The notes under the pieces were generated by a model. That model worked only from the letters and a program-made list of their open reading frames with translations. It had not been told where the DNA came from and did not search any database. From contig JAUNOM010000001.1 of assembly GCA_030531085.1 (NCBI GenBank), positions 62,001-126,000 on the forward strand: a stretch of DNA of 64,000 nt, in the 5' to 3' direction. Origin of the DNA: Prevotellaceae bacterium. GTDB taxonomy: Bacteria > Bacteroidota > Bacteroidia > Bacteroidales > Bacteroidaceae. Position numbers and translations under genes: made by a program. Shown one piece after another: positions 58,324-64,000 of the stretch (within the stretch, counting starts at the first letter, position 1; each line of letters begins with the position of its first letter).

Positions 58324-58788
58324 ATGAACTCAATATATGAAATAACGGTGAAGGACCGTAAGGGAAACGCCGTCCCTCTCAAGGGCTATGCCAATGAGGT
58401 GGTCCTGATAGTGAACACTGCTACACGAAGTGACAACACTCCACAGTACAAGGAGCTTGTGGCATTGTATGACAAATATCACGCAAGGGGCTTTGCAGTG
58501 CTTGACTTTCCGTCAAACCAGCCCACAAAGTCATGTCCCGGCACTGACGAGATGGTGCACCAGTTCTGTAAGGACACCTATCAGACGGAGTTCCCGAGGT
58601 TCAAGAAGATAAAGGTGAACGGTCCGGATGCCGACAATCTGTATAAGTATCTCACGGAGAAGTTCCCGGGAGAGATAACGGAGGACTTCACAAAGTTCCT
58701 TGTAAACAAGATAGGCAAGGTGGTGGGGCGCTATGATGCCTCCACGCCTTTTGAGGAAATAGAGAGAAGGATAGAGGAGATGATTTGA
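58324..58788 (+). CDS. Glutathione-peroxidase-fold protein lacking the canonical catalytic residues
   Basis: The 154-residue protein follows the thioredoxin-fold layout of the glutathione peroxidase family (YEITVKDRKGNAVPL, VLIVNTAT...TPQYKEL, LDFPxNQ, FPRFKKIKVNG, TKFLVNKIGKVVGRYD). However, the peroxidatic Cys is Ser36 (TRSDNTPQY where family members have a KCGFTPQY-type segment), FPCNQ is FPSNQ (S64), the QEPG glutamine falls on Ser70-Cys71 (KSCPG) and the Trp-Asn of the WNFTKF motif is Glu120-Asp121. So all four known active-site residues are changed, while Cys71 and Cys82 are present. Peroxidase activity by the standard route is therefore doubtful. Confidence 0.85.
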   Translation: MNSIYEITVKDRKGNAVPLKGYANEVVLIVNTATRSDNTPQYKELVALYDKYHARGFAVLDFPSNQPTKSCPGTDEMVHQFCKDTYQTEFPRFKKIKVNGPDADNLYKYLTEKFPGEITEDFTKFLVNKIGKVVGRYDASTPFEEIERRIEEMI

Positions 58789-58793
58789 CAAAC

Positions 58794-58850
58794 AGGAGGA
58801 ACGGGAGTGGCAAGGTGCGCGTATGCAGCCGTCATTCTTGTTCCTCCTTT
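58794..58850 (+). terminator. Terminator after the glutathione-peroxidase-fold gene
   Basis: AGGAGGAAC (58794-58802) pairs with GTTCCTCCT (58840-58848), extended inside by GGAGTG/CATTCT-type pairs, followed by TT. The loop is long, so termination may be partial before trxB. Confidence 0.55.
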
Positions 58851-58870
58851 ACCTTATTTATATATAGAAC

Positions 58871-59806
58871 ATGACAATGGCACATACTAAATGTCTTATA
58901 ATAGGCAGCGGACCGGCCGGTTACACTGCTGCCATCTATGCAGGAAGGGCGAACCTCTCGCCCGTGGAGTATTGCGGACCGCAGACAGGAGGACAGCTTA
59001 CGCAGACGACTGTGGTGGAGAACTTCCCCGGTTATCCTGATGGTGTGGATGCCAACCAGATGATGATGGAGCTGCGTCAGCAGGCGGAACGCTTCGGCGC
59101 GGATATACGTGACGGTGAGATTGTAAAGGCCGACCTGTCAGTAAGGCCGTTCGCGTTCACCGTGGATGACGGCTCTGTAGTGACGGCGGATGCTGTCATT
59201 ATCGCCACAGGGGCCAAGGCGAAGTATCTCGGACTGCCTGACGAGGAGAAATATAATGGTATGGGTGTGTCGGCCTGTGCCACTTGCGACGGCTTTTTCT
59301 ACCGTAAGAAGGTTACGGCGGTGGTCGGCGGCGGTGACACTGCGTGTGAGGATGCGCTGTATCTGGCCTCTTTGTGCCGGAAGGTGTATCTTGTTGTGAG
59401 AAAGAACTATCTCCGCGCGTCTGAGATAATGCAGCGGCGCGTGCGTGAGACGGAAAACATAGAGATACTGTTTGAGCACAATGCGGTGGGACTGTATGGC
59501 GAGAACGGCGTGGAGGGGATGCACCTCGTGAAGCGCAAGGGAGAGGCTGACGAGGAACGCTATGATGTGGCGGTGGACGGGTTCTTCCTTGCCATCGGAC
59601 ATAAGCCCGTAACGGAACTGTTTGAGGGACAGCTGGAGATGGACGAGATGGGGTACCTCAAGACGATTGGCAACACACAGCAGACGAGTGTCAAGGGAGT
59701 CTTTGCCGCAGGAGACGTGTGTGACCCCGTCTACAGGCAGGCCGTGGTGGCTGCAGGCACTGGGTGCAAGGCCGCACTCGAGGTGGAGAAGTATCTGCAC
59801 TCATGA
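58871..59806 (+). CDS. trxB: Thioredoxin reductase
   Basis: NADPH-dependent flavoenzyme that reduces thioredoxin. The 311-residue protein has the FAD-binding GSGPAG (12-17), a redox-active CATC (C136 and C139) in SACATCDGFFY, the NADPH-binding GGGDTACE (153-160) and the C-terminal FAD segment FAAGDVCDPVYRQ. Typical length. The second possible ATG three codons on is equally plausible. It follows the glutathione-peroxidase-fold gene by 82 nt; a shared thiol-redox role is plausible only if the partner is active. Confidence 0.96.
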   Translation: MTMAHTKCLIIGSGPAGYTAAIYAGRANLSPVEYCGPQTGGQLTQTTVVENFPGYPDGVDANQMMMELRQQAERFGADIRDGEIVKADLSVRPFAFTVDDGSVVTADAVIIATGAKAKYLGLPDEEKYNGMGVSACATCDGFFYRKKVTAVVGGGDTACEDALYLASLCRKVYLVVRKNYLRASEIMQRRVRETENIEILFEHNAVGLYGENGVEGMHLVKRKGEADEERYDVAVDGFFLAIGHKPVTELFEGQLEMDEMGYLKTIGNTQQTSVKGVFAAGDVCDPVYRQAVVAAGTGCKAALEVEKYLHS

Positions 59807-59878
59807 TGACTGTTACCGAATACTGAATATCAATGACCTGTGGTGCGTTCCACAAGGTCACAAAATACTTTCCTATAT

Positions 59879-61249
59879 ATGAGACATCTCACCTGTATTC
59901 TTGCCTTAGCTGCCGCAAGTCTGAACGTGCAGGCACAGCAGGAGATAAACGACCAGAACACTCCGCTGCACCTGATGCAGCCGCAGTATGACACGCCATA
60001 CGGCATTCCGTCCGAGGAGGAGGTAAAGTCTACGATAGACCGTGTGCTGGAATATCTGGAGACAGCCATGCCTGCCCATGCTGATGGTAACAAATTGGCG
60101 CGCGGCAGCTTCAGACTGACGTCGTATGAGGCCGGAGTGCTGTATGCGGCGATGATTAATGCCGGTGTGTCAACAGATGATACGCGGTACACAAGATTTG
60201 CGACAGAGCGCCTGAGGCTCATTGCCCAACAGGCAAAGAAGGAGGCAAAGGCCCTGCAGAAGGACAAGGAGTATGATGCGCAGATGCGTATGGTGCTCTA
60301 TCCCGGTGCGCTTGATGACTGCGGAGCTATGGCATCGGCGTATTGCAGGCTTAATATGTCACAGCCGGACAAGGCGTATGATGACGTGATAAACAGGTAT
60401 GTGGACTTTGTACGCAACGGGCAGTACCGTCTTGAGGATGGTATTTTTGCCAGACACCGCCCACATCACAATACAGTATGGCTTGACGATATGTATATGG
60501 GAGTGCCGTGCATGGCGTGGTATGGCGTGATGAACAGGGATATGACGGCCGTTCACGATGCTGTCAGGCAGATACGCTTGTTCAAGGAACGTATGTGGGT
60601 GCCGGGAAAGCAGCTGTTCCGTCATGGATGGGTTGAGAGTATGTCTCCGCATCCGGCGTATCACTGGGGCAGAGCGAATGGTTGGGGAATACTGACAATG
60701 TGTGAGGTTCTCGACGCCATGGCGCTAATGGAACTTGATGAGGCTGCGATGAGAGAGCGGGACTTTGTGATTGGACTGCTGCGGGAGCACATTGAGGGGC
60801 TGTCCGCATTGCAGGACAAGACAGGTTTCTGGCATCAGCTGCTTGACAGGCCTGACACTTATCTGGAAACATCATGCACCGCCATCTACACCTATTGTAT
60901 GGCTCATGCCATTAATGAGGGATGGATCAGTGCGGAGACGTATGGCGCGCAGGTATTGCTGGCCTGGCAGGCGTGCATGACTAAGGTTAACGCCCGTGGA
61001 CAGGTGGAAGGCACCTGTGTTGGCACTGGAATGGGATTTGAACCGGCATTCTATGCCTACCGTCCTGTTCATGCAATGGCGGCTCATGGCTATGGCCCTA
61101 TGATATGGGCTGGTTCAGAGGTGATACGGATGCTGCGTAAGACTCATCCGAAGATGAATGATTCGGCGGTGCAGTTCTACAAGACAGAGCAGAAGACGGA
61201 CAAGCCTATATTTACAGAGGGCAGTCCTGAGACGGAGATACTGTGGTGA
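59879..61249 (+). CDS. Unsaturated rhamnogalacturonyl hydrolase (GH105-like)
   Basis: Removes the unsaturated uronic acid left at the non-reducing end by pectin lyases. The 456-residue protein has a signal peptide (about 1-20, ending VQAQ). The (alpha/alpha)6 barrel signatures include TVWLDDMYMGVP near residue 200 (catalytic Asp area), HGWVES...HPAYHWGRANGWG near 255, and ETSCTAIYTYCMAHAINEGW near 335. Its substrate fits the product of the PL11 at 7589, so it completes RG-I degradation, although it is about 48 kb away. I start at 59879; the longer frame adds residues before the signal peptide. Confidence 0.85.
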   Translation: MRHLTCILALAAASLNVQAQQEINDQNTPLHLMQPQYDTPYGIPSEEEVKSTIDRVLEYLETAMPAHADGNKLARGSFRLTSYEAGVLYAAMINAGVSTDDTRYTRFATERLRLIAQQAKKEAKALQKDKEYDAQMRMVLYPGALDDCGAMASAYCRLNMSQPDKAYDDVINRYVDFVRNGQYRLEDGIFARHRPHHNTVWLDDMYMGVPCMAWYGVMNRDMTAVHDAVRQIRLFKERMWVPGKQLFRHGWVESMSPHPAYHWGRANGWGILTMCEVLDAMALMELDEAAMRERDFVIGLLREHIEGLSALQDKTGFWHQLLDRPDTYLETSCTAIYTYCMAHAINEGWISAETYGAQVLLAWQACMTKVNARGQVEGTCVGTGMGFEPAFYAYRPVHAMAAHGYGPMIWAGSEVIRMLRKTHPKMNDSAVQFYKTEQKTDKPIFTEGSPETEILW

Positions 61250-61360
61250 CGCGTCCTGTACAGAGTGTTTTTCTGTGCATATCGGACGTGAACGGCACTG
61301 CCGTGTATCCTGTAAAATAAGAAAAAGTGACGCTTTTGCATAACAAAACACGTAAAAGTC

Positions 61361-61391
61361 TTTGTCAATTCAAAAAATATCACTACCTTTG
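61361..61391 (+). promoter_or_regulatory. Promoter of tRNA-Leu
   Basis: TTTG (61361-61364), 19-nt spacer, TACCTTTG (61384-61391), about 35 nt before the mature tRNA. Confidence 0.7.
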
Positions 61392-61425
61392 CACCGCAAT
61401 AAAGCGATACTACCATAGCAGGAAT

Positions 61426-61507
61426 GCCCAAATGGCGGAATTGGTAGACGCGTTGGTCTCAAACACCAATGCCGCAAGGCGTACCGGTTCGAGTCCGGTT
61501 TTGGGCA
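61426..61507 (+). tRNA. tRNA-Leu (anticodon CAA)
   Basis: The cloverleaf is complete: acceptor GCCCAAA/TTTGGGC with discriminator A, D arm with GGTAGAC, anticodon stem TTGGT/ACCAA around loop CTCAAAC (anticodon CAA, reading UUG), a long class II variable arm (GCC/GGC) and a T arm with GGTTCGAGTCC. The 3' CCA is not encoded. Confidence 0.96.
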
Positions 61508-61511
61508 CAGG

Positions 61512-61555
61512 AAAAGGACTATATCATTAAAATAGGGTTATGATATAGTCCTTTT
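61512..61555. terminator. Bidirectional terminator between tRNA-Leu and pflA
   Basis: AAAAGGACTATATCAT (61512-61527) pairs perfectly with ATGATATAGTCCTTTT (61540-61555), flanked by A and T runs, so it can stop both the tRNA and the pfl transcript. Confidence 0.9.
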
Positions 61556-61563
61556 CTTTTTGG

Positions 61564-62286
61564 TTATTCTGTCTCAATGTATTGCGACATCATCCGTCTT
61601 ATGGCTTCTGCACGTTCTGTACTGAGGGCGCTTGTTCCTTCAAGGGGGTAGGGGAGGCCGAGTTCCTTGTACTTGAAGGTTCCGAGGGCGTGGTAGGGCA
61701 GTATCTCCAACTTCTTGACAACATCATATCGTGCTATATGCTCACCGAGACGGTGAAGCCATCTGTCATCGTCTGTCAGTCCAGGGACCACTACATGGCG
61801 TATCCAGGTGTCGATGCCACGCTGCTGAAGTATGTCAAGAAAGCGGAGGTTGTTGCTCTGTGGCACACCTGTAAGGCGTGGGTACAGTTCCGGATCCATT
61901 GTCTTGATGTCAAGGAGCACGAGATCTGTATGTGCAAGGGCGTCCAAGGCGCTGGGTGTACAGAAGTAGCCGCTGGTGTCAAGTGCCGTATGCAGCCCCT
62001 CCTCATGGCACAGTCTGAAGTATTCTTTCACAAAGTCCGCCTGCATGAGTGGCTCTCCGCCCGACAGTGTCACGCCGCCTTTCTTTATGAAATTATGGTA
62101 ACGCATGGCTTCATCACGCAGCTCTTCCGGCGTCATGGTGTATTGACACTTGCCGTCGGTGGCCCAGGTGTCGGGATTATGACAGAACTGGCAGCGTAGA
62201 GGACAGCCCTGAAGGAATGCCACAAAGCGTATGCCTGGCCCGTCGACAGTGCCGAAACTTTCAATGGAGTGTATTCTTGCGAGCAT
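61564..62286 (-). CDS. pflA: Pyruvate formate-lyase activating enzyme
   Basis: Radical-SAM enzyme that installs the glycyl radical in PflB under anaerobic conditions. The 240-residue protein has the [4Fe-4S] ligands C28, C32 and C35 in QGCPLRCQFCHNPDTW, GGVTLSGGEP (about 70-79) and the LLDIKTMDPE segment near 128. An in-frame extension of 23 codons upstream falls inside the intercistronic hairpin, so I start at 62286. Directly follows pflB. Confidence 0.95.
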   Translation of the reverse strand: MLARIHSIESFGTVDGPGIRFVAFLQGCPLRCQFCHNPDTWATDGKCQYTMTPEELRDEAMRYHNFIKKGGVTLSGGEPLMQADFVKEYFRLCHEEGLHTALDTSGYFCTPSALDALAHTDLVLLDIKTMDPELYPRLTGVPQSNNLRFLDILQQRGIDTWIRHVVVPGLTDDDRWLHRLGEHIARYDVVKKLEILPYHALGTFKYKELGLPYPLEGTSALSTERAEAIRRMMSQYIETE

Positions 62287-62304
62287 CGTTATTGTTGAAA
62301 ATAC

Positions 62305-62335
62305 AATCCCCACCCAAGTGTCTCGGGTGGGGATT
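62305..62335 (-). promoter_or_regulatory. Intercistronic hairpin between pflB and pflA
   Basis: AATCCCCACCC and GGGTGGGGATT pair perfectly over 11 bp with a 9-nt loop. On the minus strand no strong T run follows, so partial termination or mRNA processing that lowers pflA relative to pflB is more likely than full termination. Confidence 0.65.
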
Positions 62336-62345
62336 GCTGTTGTTT

Positions 62346-64000
62346 TTACATACAATGGTTAATGGTACGTGACAGCACATCAAGCTGCTGCTCACGTGTC
62401 AGCTTAACGAAGTTCACGGCATATCCGCTCACTCGGATTGTAAGCTGCGGATATTTCTCTGGATGTTCCATTGCATCCATCAGCAGTTCACGGTCAAATA
62501 CGTTGACATTGAGATGCTGTCCGCCGTCAGGAGTAAAGTATCCGTCCATAAGGTCCACAAGATTGGTGGCCTGTGCATCGCGGTTCTTGCCGAGAGCGGA
62601 TGGGGAGATGGCGAAAGTGTATGATATTCCATCCTTGGCATGATGGAATGGCAGCTTAGCCACAGATGCCAGTGCCGCTACAGCGCCCTTAATGTCGCGT
62701 GCATTCATTGGATTGGCGCCGGGTGCGAACGGTACACCGGCCTTGCGGCCGTCAGGTGTGGCGCCAGTGTTACGTCCATATACCACGTTTGACGTGATTG
62801 TCAGCAGGCTTTGTGTAGGGATGGCATCACGGTATGTACGGTGCTGGCGCAGGTATTCCATGAACTTCTCTGTCAGCATCACCGCTATCTGGTCTGTCTC
62901 GTCACAGTTATTGCCGAACGGAACATAGCTTCCTTCCTCTATCTTGTAGTCAATGGCCAGACCGGTCTCATCACGTATGATGCGTATCTTGCAGTGTTTC
63001 ATGGCCGCGATGGAGTCTGTGACGATGGATATGCCTGCTATTCCAGTGGCTCTTGTACGCTGCACGTCGCCATCATGCAGAGCCATCTCAAAGGCTTCAT
63101 AGTCATACTTGTCGTGCATATAGTGTATAATCTTCAAGGCATTGACGTATGTCTTGGCCAACCAGCGCATCATGGCGTCGAAACGTGGCCAGAACTCCTC
63201 GAATGTCAGATAATCTCCAGCGATAGGAGAGAAACATGGGGCCACTTGTTTGCCGCTCATCTCGTCGCGTCCGCCATTAATAGCGTAGAGCATACACTTT
63301 GCAAGGTTGGCTCTCGCACCGAAGAACTGCATCTGTTTGCCTATCTTCATGGGGCTGACACAGCACGCTATGCCGTAGTCGTCACCGAGTTCCGGGCGCA
63401 TCAGGTCATCATTCTCATACTGTATGGCACTGGTGTCCATGGAAACCTTGGCACAGTATCTCTTCCAAGCATCAGGAAGTCGGGTGCTCCATAGTACGGT
63501 AAGGTTGGGTTCTGGTGACGGTCCCATGTTATATAGAGTGTGAAGCAGACGGAAGTCCGTCCTTGTCACCATGGAACGTCCGTCAATTCCCATGCCGCCT
63601 ACTGATGTCGTTGCCCATATCGGGTCGCCGCTGAACAGGTCGTTGTACTCCGGTGTGCGCAGAAAGCGTACTATTCGGAGCTTCATCACCATCTGGTCTA
63701 TCATCTCCTGCGCCTCTGTCTCCGTGATAACGCCATTCTTTATGTCGCGTTGTATGTATATGTCGAGGAATGCGGACACACGTCCTAATGACATGGCGGC
63801 ACCATCCTGATCCTTGACAGCGCCCAGATAGCCGAAGTAAGTCCATTGTATCGCCTCGCGGGCATTGGTGGCCGGCTTTGTCACATCGAACCCGTATGCG
63901 GCGCACATACGCTCAAAATCCTTTAGAGCACTAATCTGATCGGCTATCTCTTCACGGCATCTTACAATCTCTTCCGTGAACTCCTGTATGTCAATGCGCT
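62346..64000 (-). CDS. pflB: Pyruvate formate-lyase, 3' part (cut by window end)
   Basis: Converts pyruvate and CoA to acetyl-CoA and formate by a radical mechanism. The minus-strand frame stays open to the window edge (about 551 residues present; family about 750), continuing upstream of the M at 63908 as ...[16 protein letters not shown], so that M is internal. The catalytic Cys-Cys pair is seen at 63360-63365 ([10 protein letters not shown]) and the glycyl radical site in RVSGYAVNF (Gly codon 62424-62426). It forms an operon with pflA. The N-terminal third is missing only because of the window boundary. Confidence 0.95.
   Translation of the reverse strand, partial: RIDIQEFTEEIVRCREEIADQISALKDFERMCAAYGFDVTKPATNAREAIQWTYFGYLGAVKDQDGAAMSLGRVSAFLDIYIQRDIKNGVITETEAQEMIDQMVMKLRIVRFLRTPEYNDLFSGDPIWATTSVGGMGIDGRSMVTRTDFRLLHTLYNMGPSPEPNLTVLWSTRLPDAWKRYCAKVSMDTSAIQYENDDLMRPELGDDYGIACCVSPMKIGKQMQFFGARANLAKCMLYAINGGRDEMSGKQVAPCFSPIAGDYLTFEEFWPRFDAMMRWLAKTYVNALKIIHYMHDKYDYEAFEMALHDGDVQRTRATGIAGISIVTDSIAAMKHCKIRIIRDETGLAIDYKIEEGSYVPFGNNCDETDQIAVMLTEKFMEYLRQHRTYRDAIPTQSLLTITSNVVYGRNTGATPDGRKAGVPFAPGANPMNARDIKGAVAALASVAKLPFHHAKDGISYTFAISPSALGKNRDAQATNLVDLMDGYFTPDGGQHLNVNVFDRELLMDAMEHPEKYPQLTIRVSGYAVNFVKLTREQQLDVLSRTINHCM

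Noticed and set aside
62346..63908. Complete pflB with start at 63908
   Set aside because: The frame continues upstream with PFL-like sequence to the window edge, so this ATG is internal and the gene is cut by the window.

Overview
The window looks like a chromosomal segment of a Bacteroidales bacterium, most likely Prevotellaceae. The signs are two SusC/SusD pairs, T9SS-type C-terminal sorting tails (including the Prevotella-like ending around 'YNVAGQR...'), Bacteroidetes promoters (TTTG, about 20 nt, TAnnTTTG), weak Shine-Dalgarno sites, DUF3822 next to rsmD, and lipoprotein signals ending in a Cys right after the hydrophobic core.

Layout. (1) 1-6131, minus strand: a housekeeping run transcribed sppA, lpxK, punA, thiL, a sugar-type nucleotidyltransferase and a truncated nrnA-like gene. 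(2) 6308-12190, plus strand: rhamnogalacturonan (RG-I) degradation, with a CE12-type acetylesterase and a giant PL11 lyase carrying an autotransporter-like repeat tail. (3) 12482-18548: a tandem duplication of a roughly 910-residue secreted protein of unknown function, each copy with the same structured leader and a strong terminator. (4) 19237-36901: a seven-gene operon-like block FAS1, SusC, SusD, FAS1, FAS1, SusC, SusD with no enzyme and no regulator, ended by a very strong terminator. (5) 37240-46611: a MG2-type surface protein, rnhB, a nucleoside-recognition membrane protein, then hisG-hisD-MATE-hisC behind a textbook promoter. (6) 46709-51836: a RecD-like helicase (minus) and DUF3822-rsmD-dnaG (plus). 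(7) 51878-55940, minus: an M6 metalloprotease and a frameshifted BACON lipoprotein gene, preceded by an approximately 500-nt leader that folds strongly. (8) 56555-61249, plus: nitroreductase lipoprotein, a His/Arg/Gly-rich exported protein, a glutathione-peroxidase-fold protein lacking its catalytic residues, thioredoxin reductase and a GH105 hydrolase. (9) 61426-64000: tRNA-Leu(CAA), then pflB-pflA on the minus strand, pflB cut by the window end.

Functional links: the CE12 esterase, PL11 lyase and the distant GH105 form a coherent deacetylate, cleave and hydrolyse route for RG-I. The SusCD/FAS1 block next to them may import a glycan, but the substrate is not evident.

The least explained signals are a family of 22-bp-period palindromic repeat arrays in three separate intergenic regions, the duplicated structured leader, the folded leader of the BACON gene, and the glutathione peroxidase with its active site replaced. 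All calls come from reading the sequence by eye; no database search was run.
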